In this document: piece after piece, positions 1 to 9,904 of the stretch | How positions within the stretch are numbered: the first letter of the stretch is position 1 | Layout of the letters: each line of letters opens with the position of its first letter | From: Pseudomonas putida | Lineage (GTDB): Bacteria; Pseudomonadota; Gammaproteobacteria; Pseudomonadales; Pseudomonadaceae | Length of the DNA: 64,000 nt | NCBI GenBank assembly: GCA_029953615.1 | Contig: CP124529.1 | Span: 248,001-312,000, forward strand | Direction: 5' to 3' | Position numbers and translations under genes: made by a program | The notes under the pieces: generated by a model | The model's database searches: none | The model's input: the letters and a program-made list of their open reading frames with translations, nothing else | Told to the model about the DNA's origin: nothing

Positions 1-181
1 GTTTAGCCGGGTTTGAAAGACACGACTTGTAACGCAGCTTGTAGGATCTTTTACCGCGCAATGTAGGAAGAATCGATGTAGCGGGCTTTGCCTGTATGAA
101 ACATCAGTTTCTCCAGCAAATTCGAGCTGCTACGGTCCAGTTTTCCTACAACGGCACGGAAGCCCACAGCATGAGAAAAGC
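1..181. other. Window start, no gene seen
   Basis: I see no convincing coding frame or RNA here. The stretch is less GC-rich than the neighbouring genes and probably holds the promoter of the small gene that follows, or the tail of an unseen upstream gene. Confidence 0.4.
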
Positions 182-367
182 ATGGACCCGTTCAATGTCT
201 CGGCCCTGAAGCTGCAGAAAAATTTGCTTAACCTGCGCCTTGAGCGCGATCGCCTGAGAAGGGAGGGCAAGGACAAGGAAGCCGACGAACTCGCGGCACC
301 GATCGAGCGGATAGAGGCGGCCATTCGGCAATTACCGGATGACATGAAGCCAGTGACTCTGCAATAG
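182..367 (+). CDS. Small charged hypothetical protein (61 aa)
   Basis: I do not recognise a named family. The protein has 61 residues, starts MDPFNVSALKLQKNLL, is rich in Arg, Lys, Glu and Leu, and looks almost entirely alpha-helical and soluble, with no signal peptide or membrane segment. Residues about 8-50 could form a coiled coil. The composition and high third-position GC fit real coding sequence. The ribosome site is weak (GAGAAAAG just before the ATG). A REP element begins right after the stop, as is usual at gene ends in this genome. Probably a conserved small Pseudomonas protein of unknown role. Confidence 0.5.
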   Translation: MDPFNVSALKLQKNLLNLRLERDRLRREGKDKEADELAAPIERIEAAIRQLPDDMKPVTLQ

Positions 368-370
368 AAC

Positions 371-418
371 CTGTGGGAGCGGGCATGCCCGCGAAGAATG
401 CAACGCGGTCCCGCGAAG
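371..418. repeat. REP element (single, with degenerate partner)
   Basis: It carries the P. putida-type REP core CTGTGGGAGCGGGCATGCCC followed by GCGAAG. A degraded inverted partner (GGTCCCGCGAAG) follows. It lies between the small hypothetical gene and tRNA-Ser. Confidence 0.75.
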
Positions 419-455
419 CTGCGAAAAAGCGGCGGTTTCCAACTTCCAGAAATGC

Positions 456-481
456 AAAAGCCCCGAATAATCGGGGCTTTT
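456..481. terminator. Bidirectional intrinsic terminator after tRNA-Ser
   Basis: The stem AAAAGCCCCGA / TCGGGGCTTTT has a 4-base loop (ATAA). On the minus strand it lies 12 bases past the tRNA-Ser 3' end and is followed by a T run, so it should end the tRNA transcript. Confidence 0.8.
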
Positions 482-492
482 GCTGAAGATAA

Positions 493-580
493 TGGCGGAA
501 GCGTAGAGATTCGAACTCTAGGATAGTTGCCCATCGACGGTTTTCAAGACCGTTGCCTTAAACCACTCGGCCACGCTTCC
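493..580 (-). tRNA. tRNA-Ser, anticodon UGA
   Basis: On the minus strand the RNA starts GGAAGCGTGGCCGAGTGG and ends in CGCTTCC-G-CCA, with an encoded CCA end. The 7-bp acceptor stem pairs fully. The anticodon loop reads CTTGAAA, giving anticodon TGA for UCN serine codons. A long variable arm is present and the T loop reads GTTCGAATC, both as in class II tRNA-Ser. Length is 88 nt. A near-consensus promoter lies just upstream and a terminator just downstream, so it is a single-gene unit. Confidence 0.97.
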
Positions 581-599
581 AGCTCGTTTTGCGGCCGCC

Positions 600-627
600 A
601 TCATACCGTAATGAAACAAGCTGTCAA
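600..627 (-). promoter_or_regulatory. Sigma-70 promoter of tRNA-Ser
   Basis: On the minus strand there is a perfect -35 TTGACA, a 16-base spacer and a -10 TATGAT. The predicted start is about 593, some 12 bases before the tRNA 5' end, which is a normal leader length for a tRNA precursor. Confidence 0.8.
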
Positions 628-714
628 ACTCTCTGTGTCGCGGGTTGTGGGAGCTCTGATAGACTCCTAGCATCTGAACGTTTCAAAACCACAGGTTTAC
701 CAAGGAGTGTCGCC

Positions 715-1386
715 ATGCGCGAACAGGATTACGCCGTACACCACGGCCAGCAGGTCGAGCAGCAGGAGATCAGCAAGGTCCTGCGCAACACGTACAGCCT
801 GCTGGCACTTACCCTTGCCTTCAGCGGTGTCATGGCCTTCGTGGCCCAGCAGATGCGCGTCGGCTACCCGAACGTGTTCGTGGTGCTGATCGGCTTCTAC
901 GGGCTGTTCTTCCTTACCAACAAACTGCGTGATTCGGCCTGGGGCCTGGTCTCCACCTTCGCCCTTACCGGCTTCATGGGCTTCATCCTCGGCCCTATCC
1001 TCAACCGTTACCTGGGCATGGCCGGTGGCGCCGAGGTGGTCAGCTCGGCGTTTGCCATGACTGCGCTGGTGTTCGGTGGTCTGTCGGCCTATGTGCTGAT
1101 CACCCGCAAGGACATGAGCTTCCTCAGCGGCTTCATCACTGCAGGCTTCTTTGTCCTGCTGGGTGCTGTCGTGGCCAGCTTCTTCTTCCAGATCAGCGGC
1201 CTGCAACTGGCGATCAGCGCTGGCTTCGTGCTGTTCTCGTCGGTCTGCATCCTGTTCCAGACCAGCGCGATCATTCATGGTGGCGAGCGTAACTACATCA
1301 TGGCGACCATCAGCCTGTATGTGTCGATCTACAACCTGTTTGTCAGCCTGCTGCAACTGTTTGGCATCATGGGTCGTGATGACTGA
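715..1386 (+). CDS. yccA: YccA/Bax inhibitor-1 family membrane protein
   Basis: The protein has 223 residues and starts MREQDYAVHHGQQ; the longer upstream frame lacks a ribosome site, whereas AAGGAGTG lies just before this ATG. After a 35-residue cytosolic N-terminus there are seven hydrophobic segments, as in the BI-1/YccA (UPF0005) family. E. coli YccA is an inner-membrane protein that binds and modulates the FtsH protease; that role here is by family only. The C-terminal segment LYVSIYNLFVSLLQLFGIM is the conserved BI-1 end. Monocistronic, followed by a strong terminator. Confidence 0.9.
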   Translation: MREQDYAVHHGQQVEQQEISKVLRNTYSLLALTLAFSGVMAFVAQQMRVGYPNVFVVLIGFYGLFFLTNKLRDSAWGLVSTFALTGFMGFILGPILNRYLGMAGGAEVVSSAFAMTALVFGGLSAYVLITRKDMSFLSGFITAGFFVLLGAVVASFFFQISGLQLAISAGFVLFSSVCILFQTSAIIHGGERNYIMATISLYVSIYNLFVSLLQLFGIMGRDD

Positions 1387-1402
1387 TTGATTGCTGCAAG
1401 AG

Positions 1403-1427
1403 AAAGCCCGCTTCGGCGGGCTTTTTT
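1403..1427 (+). terminator. Intrinsic terminator after yccA
   Basis: Hairpin AAAGCCCGC-TTC-GGCGGGCTTT with a following T run, 17 bases after the yccA stop codon. Confidence 0.9.
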
Positions 1428-1460
1428 GTGGGCGATCAACTCATCGATTCAGCCGGTGTC

Positions 1461-1548
1461 TTGTGGGAGCGGGCGAGCCCGCGAACACCGGCGGAGCCGG
1501 TGCCATGCACCGCGTAGCATTCTTCGCGGGCATGCCCGCTCCCACAGG
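1461..1548. repeat. REP pair (inverted)
   Basis: Two classic REP cores face each other: TGTGGGAGCGGGCGAGCCCG and, at the far end, CGGGCATGCCCGCTCCCACA. The spacer holds its own hairpin CACCGGC-GGA-GCCGGTG. Confidence 0.85.
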
Positions 1549-1700
1549 TTCGGCTTCTGGGCAATATCACTCAGTAATTGACTATAAAGTCAGATAAACA
1601 GGCGAATGCCCTTCGATCATGTTGCCATCGTGCATTGGTCTACCCCAATCCGCCATCAGCCCGTAGAATGCGCTCCTTTTTTCTTCCGGGGCAGCTTTCA

Positions 1701-3080
1701 ATGAGCTCACACGAACACAGCCCAGGCGCGGCGGCGCCTGCCAATGAACTGGTGCTGGGTCTGGAGGACAAGCCACGGCTATTGATCGGCCTGCTGGCTG
1801 CCCTGCAGCACCTGCTGGCGATCATCGTACCGATCGTCACCCCTGGCCTGCTGATTTGCCAGGCGCTGGGTGTTTCCGCACGTGATACCAACCTGATCGT
1901 TTCCATGTCGCTGGTCATCTCGGGTATCGCCACCTTCGTGCAGTGCAAACGCTTCGGGCCGTTCGGTGCCGGGCTGCTGATCGTTCAGGGCACCAGCTTC
2001 AACTTCGTCGGCCCGCTGATTGCCGGCGGGGCGCTGATGGTCAAACAGGGTACGCCGGTTGAAGGCGTGATGGCGGCCATCTTTGGTGTGGTAATCGCCG
2101 GCTCGTTCGTAGAGATGGGCGTGTCGCGCATCCTGCCCTTCGTCAAACGCCTGATTACCCCGCTGGTAACCGGCATCGTGGTGCTGATGATCGGCCTGAC
2201 CCTGATCAAGGTCGGCCTGATCAGCATGGGTGGTGGCTTCGGCGCCATGGCTAATGGCACCTTCGCCAATGGCGAAAACCTGCTGCTGTCGGGCGTGGTG
2301 CTGGCGATCATCGTCATCCTCAACCGCATCCCGGTGGTGTGGATGCGCAGCTGCGCCATCGTTATCGCCCTGGCAGTCGGCTATGCGCTGGCCGGCTATC
2401 TGGGCCGCCTGGACTTCACCGGCATGCACGAAGCCGCGCTGTTCCAGGTGCCAACGCCGCTGCACTTCGGCCTGGGCTTCTCCTGGGCGCTGTTCATTCC
2501 GATGCTGGTCATCTACCTGGTGACTTCGCTGGAAGCCATCGGTGACGTTACCGCAACCAGCAAGGTGTCGCGCCAGCCGGTCGAAGGGCCGGTCTGGATG
2601 CAACGCATCAAGGGCGGTGTGCTGGTCAACGGAGCCAACTCGCTGCTGGCCGGCTTGTTCAACACCTTCCCGAGCTCGATCTTTGCGCAGAACAACGGCG
2701 TTATTCAGCTGACCGGGATCGCCAGCCGCCATATCGGCATGTGGATTGCCCTGATGCTGGTGCTGCTGGGCCTGTTCCCGAGCGTTGCCGGGGTGATCCA
2801 GGCAGTGCCGGAACCCGTGCTGGGTGGTGCGGCCATGGTCATGTTCGGGGCGGTTGCGGCGTCAGGGATCAATATACTGGCCAGCACGCGGCTGGACCGT
2901 CGCGCCCTGCTGATTATCGCTGTGTCCCTGGCCTTGGGCCTGGGTGTGGCGCAGGTGCCGGAGTTCCTGGCGCACATGCCGGCTGCGATTCGCAATGTGC
3001 TGGAGTCGGGCGTGGCTACCGGAGGTATCTGTGCCCTGGTGTTGAACTGGTTCTTGCCGGAGAGCAAGGAACAGGCTTGA
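1701..3080 (+). CDS. NCS2 nucleobase:cation symporter, xanthine permease (XanP) type
   Basis: The 459-residue inner-membrane transporter has about 12-14 hydrophobic segments. It carries NCS2 landmarks: QHLLAIIVPIVTPGLLICQALG, GTSFNFVGPLI and QNNGVIQLTGIASR. The wording of these blocks matches E. coli XanP (xanthine/H+ symport) more closely than UraA, so purine uptake is the best guess; uracil is possible. I chose the ATG of MSSHEHSPG because everything before it is low-quality leader. Another in-frame ATG lies at 1668. No neighbouring purine gene supports the substrate. Monocistronic with a strong terminator. Confidence 0.88.
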   Translation: MSSHEHSPGAAAPANELVLGLEDKPRLLIGLLAALQHLLAIIVPIVTPGLLICQALGVSARDTNLIVSMSLVISGIATFVQCKRFGPFGAGLLIVQGTSFNFVGPLIAGGALMVKQGTPVEGVMAAIFGVVIAGSFVEMGVSRILPFVKRLITPLVTGIVVLMIGLTLIKVGLISMGGGFGAMANGTFANGENLLLSGVVLAIIVILNRIPVVWMRSCAIVIALAVGYALAGYLGRLDFTGMHEAALFQVPTPLHFGLGFSWALFIPMLVIYLVTSLEAIGDVTATSKVSRQPVEGPVWMQRIKGGVLVNGANSLLAGLFNTFPSSIFAQNNGVIQLTGIASRHIGMWIALMLVLLGLFPSVAGVIQAVPEPVLGGAAMVMFGAVAASGINILASTRLDRRALLIIAVSLALGLGVAQVPEFLAHMPAAIRNVLESGVATGGICALVLNWFLPESKEQA

Positions 3081-3105
3081 GCCTAGAGTCCTTCTGTCAG
3101 GGCCA

Positions 3106-3149
3106 TGGGGCTGCTTTGCAGCCCGTCGCGACACAAGGCCGCTCCTACA
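3106..3149. repeat. REP element, TAGGAGCGGCC..GTGTCGCGA family
   Basis: A single copy of a second REP family, seen here as GTCGCGACACAAGGCCGCTC followed by CTAC, next to the small hairpin GGGGCTGC-TTT-GCAGCCC. The same family occurs as a pair at 42125-42241. Confidence 0.6.
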
Positions 3150-3184
3150 CGAGGCCCCGTAGACCTGAAGATTGGTGCAAGACA

Positions 3185-3226
3185 GAAAGCCCGCCCCGCC
3201 ATGCACAAGCGGGCGCGGGCTTTTTT
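3185..3226 (+). terminator. Intrinsic terminator after the NCS2 permease
   Basis: Hairpin AAGCCCGC ... GCGGGCGCGGGCTT ending in TTTTTTG. It lies between the permease and the tus operon. Confidence 0.8.
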
Positions 3227-3264
3227 GCTTTATCATGGCACCATTCCTTTTGCATGAGTTACCC

Positions 3265-3657
3265 ATGAAATTCGCTATCGCGGTGTTCTCCCCGGCCCAT
3301 GCGCCCTCCTCGCGGCGCGCCTTGCGCTACGCCGAGGCGGTGCTGGCTGGCGGGCATGAGATTGCCCGGCTGTTCTTCTATCAGGACGGGGTACACAGTG
3401 CCTCGGCCAACGTGGTCGCCCCCCAGGATGAGCTGGATGTGGCCGGCCAATGGCTTACTTTTATCGAGACCAACCAGCTGGACGCAGTGGTGTGCATCGC
3501 CGCCGCCCTGCGCCGTGGCGTGCTCGACGAGGCCGAAGCCAATCGCTACCAGCGCCCGGCCGTGAACCTGCCCAAACCTTGGGAGTTGTCGGGGCTTGGC
3601 CAACTGCATGAGGCGGCGCAGGTTGCCGATCGCCTTGTCTGCTTTGGAGGCGACTGA
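3265..3657 (+). CDS. tusD: Sulfurtransferase TusD
   Basis: A 130-residue DsrE-family subunit of the TusBCD hexamer, which relays persulfide sulfur from TusA to TusE for 2-thiolation of the wobble uridine of Lys, Glu and Gln tRNAs. The catalytic cysteine is Cys77 in VVCIAAALRRGV. The start MKFAIAVFSP is the only good one; frames upstream run into the terminator. First gene of a tightly packed tusD-tusC-tusB-tusE-trpD2 operon. The last enzyme of the pathway, MnmA, is encoded in the same window at 24577. Confidence 0.95.
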   Translation: MKFAIAVFSPAHAPSSRRALRYAEAVLAGGHEIARLFFYQDGVHSASANVVAPQDELDVAGQWLTFIETNQLDAVVCIAAALRRGVLDEAEANRYQRPAVNLPKPWELSGLGQLHEAAQVADRLVCFGGD

Positions 3658-3658
3658 A

Positions 3659-4018
3659 ATGGCCAAATCCTTGTTGATCATCAGCCGTCAGGCACCCTGG
3701 AACGGCCCCTCGGCCCGCGAGGCACTGGACATCGCCCTGGCCGGCGGCGCGTTCGATTTGCCGCTGGGCATGCTGTTCCTCGATGACGGCGTGTTCCAGC
3801 TCGCTGCGGACCAGCAGCCCACCGCCGTGCAACAGAAGAACCTGGCCGCCAACCTGCAAGCGCTGCCAATGTTCGGCGTCGAGGACCTGTTCGCCTGCAG
3901 CCACAGCCTCGCACTGCGCGGCATGGCAGCCGGCACCCTGGCGCTGCCGGTGCAAGTGCTGGACGACGCGGCCCTGGCCGCACTGATCGCCCGTTTCGAC
4001 CAGGTGGTAACGCTTTGA
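3659..4018 (+). CDS. tusC: Sulfurtransferase complex subunit TusC
   Basis: 119 residues, DsrE/F fold, structural partner in the TusBCD complex. It starts MAKSLLIISRQAPWNG one base after the tusD stop. Its own stop overlaps the tusB start (TGATG), which argues for translational coupling and fixed stoichiometry. TusC carries no essential sulfur-relay cysteine in E. coli, and the single Cys here lies in FACSHSLALRG. Confidence 0.93.
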   Translation: MAKSLLIISRQAPWNGPSAREALDIALAGGAFDLPLGMLFLDDGVFQLAADQQPTAVQQKNLAANLQALPMFGVEDLFACSHSLALRGMAAGTLALPVQVLDDAALAALIARFDQVVTL

Positions 4019-4314
4019 TGACGACCCTGCATGTAATTGCCCACTCCCCGTTTGGCGACGAGCGCCTGGCCAGCTGCCTGCGCCTGCTCGGTACCGACGA
4101 CGCCCTGCTGCTGTGCGGCGATGCGGTGTATGCCCTGCGCAGCGGCAGCGAGCCACACCGCCAGTTGCAAGCCGCCGGCCTGGCCCAGCGCCTGTTTGCC
4201 CTGGAAGAAGACGTGCAGGCCCGCGCGGTCGGCAACGAACTGGCCAAGGCCGTGGACTATGCCGGGTTCGTCGAGCTGTCGCTGCATTACCACAAGGTCA
4301 ACAGTTGGCTATGA
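4018..4314 (+). CDS. tusB: Sulfurtransferase complex subunit TusB
   Basis: 98 residues, DsrH family, third subunit of the TusBCD complex. It starts MTTLHVIAHSPFGDERL; a TTG one codon upstream is in frame but unnecessary. The stop overlaps the tusE ATG (ATGA). Length and the C-terminal VELSLHYHKVNSWL fit DsrH/TusB. Confidence 0.92.
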   Translation: MTTLHVIAHSPFGDERLASCLRLLGTDDALLLCGDAVYALRSGSEPHRQLQAAGLAQRLFALEEDVQARAVGNELAKAVDYAGFVELSLHYHKVNSWL

Positions 4315-4646
4315 ATACCCTCAACGTTGGCGATCAGGCGATTGCCCTGGACAAGGACGGCTTCCTGGTCGACCTGCAAGACTGGTCGCATGCCGCTGCC
4401 GAGGCCTTGGCCGCACGCGAGGGTATCGCGCTGACGGCGGACCACTGGGAAATCCTCGAACTGCTGCGCCAGTTCTACCAGGAATACCAGCTGTCCCCGG
4501 CCACGCGCCCGCTGATCAAGTACACGGCCCTCAAACTGGGCCCGGACAAGGGCAACAGCCCGCACCTGAACCGCCTGTTCAACGGCACTCCCGCCAAACT
4601 GGCCGCCAAACTGGCGGGCCTGCCCAAGCCGACCAACTGCATATGA
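4311..4646 (+). CDS. tusE: Sulfur acceptor TusE (DsrC family)
   Basis: 111 residues. It accepts persulfide sulfur from TusD and delivers it to MnmA on tRNA. The functional cysteine is the penultimate residue, Cys110 (..KPTNCI), at the flexible C-terminus as in all TusE/DsrC proteins. Only this C-terminal Cys is present; the second Cys of dissimilatory DsrC proteins is missing, which marks it as a TusE rather than a sulfite-reductase partner. Overlaps tusB by 4 bases and the next gene by 4 bases. Confidence 0.94.
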   Translation: MNTLNVGDQAIALDKDGFLVDLQDWSHAAAEALAAREGIALTADHWEILELLRQFYQEYQLSPATRPLIKYTALKLGPDKGNSPHLNRLFNGTPAKLAAKLAGLPKPTNCI

Positions 4647-5635
4647 CAGAACCTCGCCCGCTTACCCTGGTAACCCCCGCCGAACACCCGTTTGCCGAAT
4701 TCGTGCGCATTCTTGGCAAAGGCAAGCGCGGCGCGCGCGGCCTGACCCGGGAAGAAGCCCGTGTGGCCATGACCCTGCTGCTGGAAGGCAAGGTCGAAGA
4801 TGCCCAGCTCGGCGCCTTCCTGATGCTGCTGCGGCACAAGGAAGAAAGCGCCGAAGAGCTGGCCGGGTTCACCGAGGCCCTGCGCACGCATTTGCAGGCG
4901 CCGAGCATCGCCGTGGACCTGGACTGGCCCACTTACGCCGGCAAGAAGCGCCACCTGCCCTGGTACCTGCTGGCGGCCAAGTGCCTGGCCAACAATGGCG
5001 TGCGCATCCTGATGCACGGTGGCGGTGCACACACTGCCGGGCGCCTGTACACCGAGCAGCTTCTGTCCTTGCTGGAAATTCCGCTGTGCCGTGACTGGGC
5101 TGCCGTCAGCCACGGCCTGGACCAGCAGCGCCTGGCCTTCTTCCCGCTGCAGGACTGGGCGCCGCAGTTGCAGCGCATGATCGACCTGCGCAACACCCTG
5201 GGCCTGCGTTCGCCCATCCATTCGCTGGCCCGGGTGCTCAACCCGCTGGCTGCGCGTTGTGGCCTGCAGAGCATCTTCCACCCCGGTTACCAGGCAGTGC
5301 ACCGCGAAGCCAGCCGGCTGCTGGGCGACCATGCCGTGGTGATCAAGGGCGATGGCGGCGAGATCGAGGTCAACCCCGATGTCATCAGCCACTTGTACGG
5401 CACCACTGCCGGCGAAGCCTGGGATGAGGAATGGCCAGCACTGAGCGAACGCCGCCACGTGAAGCCGCCAAGCTTGCAGCCCGAGCAATTGCTGGCGGTC
5501 TGGCGCGGCGAGGCCGAGGACAGCTACGGTGAAATGGCCGTGGTCGCGACCATGGCCTTGGCCTTGCGCGGCTTGGGCAGCGACCGTGAGCAGGCGTTCG
5601 CTACAGCGCGTGGTTACTGGAGTGCACGGAACTAA
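4643..5635 (+). CDS. ybiB: TrpD2/YbiB family glycosyltransferase-like protein
   Basis: 330 residues, related to anthranilate phosphoribosyltransferase (TrpD), with the N-terminal helical domain (about 15-85) and the larger alpha/beta domain. The normal TrpD phosphoribosyl-pyrophosphate signature is altered: HGGGAHTAGR stands where TrpD has its glycine-rich loop. E. coli YbiB binds nucleic acid and lacks TrpD activity, so tryptophan synthesis is not expected. It is translationally coupled to tusE by an ATGA overlap, so it is transcribed with the tus genes. A link to tRNA modification is only an inference from position. Confidence 0.85.
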   Translation: MTEPRPLTLVTPAEHPFAEFVRILGKGKRGARGLTREEARVAMTLLLEGKVEDAQLGAFLMLLRHKEESAEELAGFTEALRTHLQAPSIAVDLDWPTYAGKKRHLPWYLLAAKCLANNGVRILMHGGGAHTAGRLYTEQLLSLLEIPLCRDWAAVSHGLDQQRLAFFPLQDWAPQLQRMIDLRNTLGLRSPIHSLARVLNPLAARCGLQSIFHPGYQAVHREASRLLGDHAVVIKGDGGEIEVNPDVISHLYGTTAGEAWDEEWPALSERRHVKPPSLQPEQLLAVWRGEAEDSYGEMAVVATMALALRGLGSDREQAFATARGYWSARN

Positions 5636-5739
5636 TCGAATTAATAGATAATTATGGCGCGGTCTTTGCGCTATTTATTCGAACGATTTCCCCTAGACTG
5701 GGCTCCAACGACAAACAACTTTGTTCCGAGGAGCTCACC

Positions 5740-6699
5740 ATGGGCCTTTTGATCGACGGCCGCTGGCATGACCAGTGGTATGAAAACGGCAAGGACGGCA
5801 CCTTCAAGCGCGAAAATGCCCAACGCCGCAATCAGCTGCCCGCTCCCGAAGCCGGCCGTTACCACCTGTACGTCTCGCTGGCCTGCCCATGGGCACACCG
5901 CACCCTGATCTTCCGCGCGCTCAAGGGCCTGGAGCCATTGATCGACGTGTCGGTGGTCAGCTGGCTGATGCAGGACCATGGCTGGACGTTCGACCGGCAG
6001 CAAGGCTCCAGCGGCGACCACCTCGACGCACTGCAGTACCTGCACCAGCGCTACACCCAGGATGACCCGCACTACACTGGCCGCGTGACGGTACCAGTGC
6101 TGTGGGACAAAAAGGAAAAGCGCATCGTCAACAACGAGTCAGCGGAGATCATCCGCATCTTTAACAGTGCGTTCAACGAGCTGACCGGCAATACGCTGGA
6201 CCTGTACCCCGAGCCGCTGCGCCCGGCCATCGAGGCACTAAACGGACGCATTTACCCAGCGGTGAACAACGGCGTGTACCGCGCGGGCTTTGCCACCACG
6301 CAGGAAGCCTACGAGGCGGCGTTCGACGATGTGTTCAACGAACTGGCTTATCTGGAAGACCTGCTCAGCCGCAACCGCTACCTGGCCGGCGAGTACCTGA
6401 CCGAGGCCGATGTGCGCCTGTTCACCACCCTGGTGCGCTTCGACGCGGTGTACCACGGGCACTTCAAGTGCAACCTGCGGCGCCTGAGCGATTATCACAA
6501 CCTGTCGAACTGGCTGCGCGAGCTGTATCAGTGGCCGGGGGTGGCGGGCACAGTGGACATGGAGCATATCCAGAAGCACTACTACATGAGCCACAAGACC
6601 ATCAACCCGAACGGGATCGTGCCCAAGGGGCCGCTGCAGGACTTCAACCTGCCGCATGATCGGGAGCGGTTGGCGGGCAAGGGGATCTGGCAGGCTTGA
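5740..6699 (+). CDS. yqjG: Glutathionyl-hydroquinone reductase (YqjG/xi-class GST)
   Basis: 319 residues. Xi-class glutathione transferases reduce glutathionyl-hydroquinones with GSH through an active-site cysteine. Here it is Cys49 in LACPWAHRTLIF, the family's CPWAH signature. The N-terminal thioredoxin fold is followed by an all-helical C-terminal domain (about 170-300). The start has a GAGG ribosome site and is preceded by a CCTAGACTGG -10-like sequence. Monocistronic; likely cytosolic quinone detoxification. Confidence 0.92.
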   Translation: MGLLIDGRWHDQWYENGKDGTFKRENAQRRNQLPAPEAGRYHLYVSLACPWAHRTLIFRALKGLEPLIDVSVVSWLMQDHGWTFDRQQGSSGDHLDALQYLHQRYTQDDPHYTGRVTVPVLWDKKEKRIVNNESAEIIRIFNSAFNELTGNTLDLYPEPLRPAIEALNGRIYPAVNNGVYRAGFATTQEAYEAAFDDVFNELAYLEDLLSRNRYLAGEYLTEADVRLFTTLVRFDAVYHGHFKCNLRRLSDYHNLSNWLRELYQWPGVAGTVDMEHIQKHYYMSHKTINPNGIVPKGPLQDFNLPHDRERLAGKGIWQA

Positions 6700-6704
6700 A
6701 TTTG

Positions 6705-6820
6705 TCGGGGCTGCTTTGCAGCCCATCGCAGGCAAGCCAGCTCCCACAGGTATCTCCGAAGCCTTGTGCAGTACCTGTGGGAGCTGGCTTGCCTGCGATG
6801 GGCCGCAAAGCGGCCCTTTA
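6705..6820. repeat. REP pair (GGGAGCTGGCTTGCC family)
   Basis: Inverted pair of a REP variant with core TGTGGGAGCTGGCTTGCCTG. Small GGGCTGC / GGGCCGC hairpins lie at both outer ends. It sits between convergent yqjG and cysG and may also end both transcripts. Confidence 0.8.
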
Positions 6821-6826
6821 GCGGTT

Positions 6827-8218
6827 TCAGCTGTTCTGCGAGCCTTCGAACCAGGCCAGCTTGTCACGCAACTGCACCACTTCCCCGACAATCACCAAGG
6901 TCGGTGCATGCACTTCATGCTGGGCCACCAGCTCCGGCAAGTCGGCCAAGGTGCCAGTGAACACCCTCTGATTACGCGTAGTCCCCTGCTGCACCAGCGC
7001 CGCCGGGGTACTGGCCGCACGGCCATGGCGAATCAGCTCGGCACAGATGGTCGGCAAACCCACCAAGCCCATGTAGAACACCAAGGTCTGCGCCGGCGCC
7101 ACCAGGTCATGCCAAGGCAGGTTGCTGGTGCCGTCCTTCAAGTGCCCGGTCACGAAACGCACCGACTGGGCATAGTCGCGGTGAGTCAGCGGAATCCCGC
7201 CATAGGCGGAACACCCGCTGGCCGCGGTAATGCCCGGCACCACCTGAAACGGGATGCCCTGTTCGGCCAGCTCTTCGATCTCTTCGCCACCCCGGCCAAA
7301 GATGAATGGGTCGCCGCCTTTCAGGCGCAGTACACGCTTGCCCTGCCGGGCCAGATCGACCAGCAGGCGGTTGATCTGATCCTGAGGCACTGCATGGTCG
7401 GCACGACGCTTGCCCACGTAGATTCGCTCGGCATCGCGCCGGCACATCTCGATGATCGCCGGAGCCACCAAGCGGTCGTACAGCACCACGTCGGCCTGCT
7501 GCATCAGGCGCAAGGCACGGAAGGTCAACAAGTCCGGATCGCCCGGGCCAGCACCCACCAGGTACACCTCACCGCCCTGCTGCATTGGTGCACCGTCAAC
7601 CATCGCCTGCAACAGGCGCTCGGCCTCGGCGCCCTGCCCGGCCAGCTGGCGCTCGGCAATCGGCCCCTGGAACACGGTTTCCCAGAAGCCACGGCGCTGG
7701 TTGACGTCCGGGTACAAGGCCTTGACCTTTTCGCGGAAGCGCGCGGCCAGGCCGGCCAGTTCGCCGTAGGCGGACGGGATCCAGGCTTCCAGCTTGGCGC
7801 GAATCAAACGCGCCAGCACCGGGGCATCGCCGCCACTGGACACCGCCACCACCAACGGTGAACGGTCGACGATCGCCGGGAAGATCACCGTGCACAGGGC
7901 CGGCGCATCCACCACATTGACCGGCAGGCTCAGCGCCTGCGCATCCGCCGACACCTCGGCGTTGAGCCCTGGGTCGTCGGTGGCCGCGATCACCAGCCGG
8001 CAACCGACCAGGTCGGCTGCCTGATAGCCGCGCACCAGCACCTCGCCGCCACCTTCCCGGGCCAGTGCGGCCAACTGGCCGTCGACATCCGGGGCCACCA
8101 CGCGCAGCGCGGCGCCGGCATCGGCCAGCAGGCGCGCCTTGCGCAAGGCGATCTCACCGCCGCCGACGACCAGCACGCGGCCGCCCTGCAGCTTGTGGAA
8201 CAGCGGCAGGTAATCCAT
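6827..8218 (-). CDS. cysG: Siroheme synthase CysG (methyltransferase/dehydrogenase/ferrochelatase)
   Basis: 463 residues, trifunctional. The N-terminal part (CysGB) has the NAD-binding [15 protein letters not shown] near residue 15 and [14 protein letters not shown] near 130. It oxidises precorrin-2 and inserts iron. The C-terminal part from about 215 is the SAM-dependent uroporphyrinogen III methyltransferase, with [25 protein letters not shown] and PGITAASG. Siroheme is the cofactor of sulfite and nitrite reductases. The start codon abuts the serS stop with no gap, so it is the last gene of the ftsK-to-cysG run. Confidence 0.97.
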   Translation of the reverse strand: MDYLPLFHKLQGGRVLVVGGGEIALRKARLLADAGAALRVVAPDVDGQLAALAREGGGEVLVRGYQAADLVGCRLVIAATDDPGLNAEVSADAQALSLPVNVVDAPALCTVIFPAIVDRSPLVVAVSSGGDAPVLARLIRAKLEAWIPSAYGELAGLAARFREKVKALYPDVNQRRGFWETVFQGPIAERQLAGQGAEAERLLQAMVDGAPMQQGGEVYLVGAGPGDPDLLTFRALRLMQQADVVLYDRLVAPAIIEMCRRDAERIYVGKRRADHAVPQDQINRLLVDLARQGKRVLRLKGGDPFIFGRGGEEIEELAEQGIPFQVVPGITAASGCSAYGGIPLTHRDYAQSVRFVTGHLKDGTSNLPWHDLVAPAQTLVFYMGLVGLPTICAELIRHGRAASTPAALVQQGTTRNQRVFTGTLADLPELVAQHEVHAPTLVIVGEVVQLRDKLAWFEGSQNS

Positions 8219-9511
<1,293 letters not shown>

Positions 9512-9529
9512 TTATGTGTAGGTGTTGGT

Positions 9530-9904
9530 TCAGAATCGGGTCAGGCACAGGCCGGCCCAGGTCGCGAGCAGCCCGCCCACCACGCTGATACCGGTATAGC
9601 CCAAAGCCAGAGGCACTTGCCCGCTTTCCAGCAGGCGTACGGTATCCAGCGAAAAGGAGGAAAAGGTCGTCAGGCCGCCGAGGAAGCCGACGATCAGCCC
9701 GGCACGCAGCTCGACCGGCACGACCGGCTTGTGCAGGAACAGGCCATAGAGCAGGCCGATCAGCAGGCAGCCAACCAGGTTGACCGCCAGCGTACCGAGA
9801 TAGAAGTGCCGTGGCCAGTGGGCAGCCACCCAATTGGTGGTAGCAAAGCGCAACAAGGTACCGGCAATACCACCCGCGCTGACGGCGGCAATCAGTGCAA
9901 TCAC
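9530..9904 (-). CDS. crcB: Fluoride channel CrcB/Fluc
   Basis: 124 residues with four membrane segments, a typical dual-topology Fluc fluoride exporter. Family marks are [10 protein letters not shown] near the start and [13 protein letters not shown] in the third segment, which includes the phenylalanine box lining the pore. The start overlaps the rarA stop by 4 bases (ATGA). I saw no fluoride riboswitch next to it, which fits a gene inside an operon. Confidence 0.95.
   Translation of the reverse strand: MIALIAAVSAGGIAGTLLRFATTNWVAAHWPRHFYLGTLAVNLVGCLLIGLLYGLFLHKPVVPVELRAGLIVGFLGGLTTFSSFSLDTVRLLESGQVPLALGYTGISVVGGLLATWAGLCLTRF

Noticed and set aside
130..534. 134-codon minus-strand frame
   Set aside because: It spans a REP, a terminator and part of tRNA-Ser and has no ribosome site or recognisable domain.
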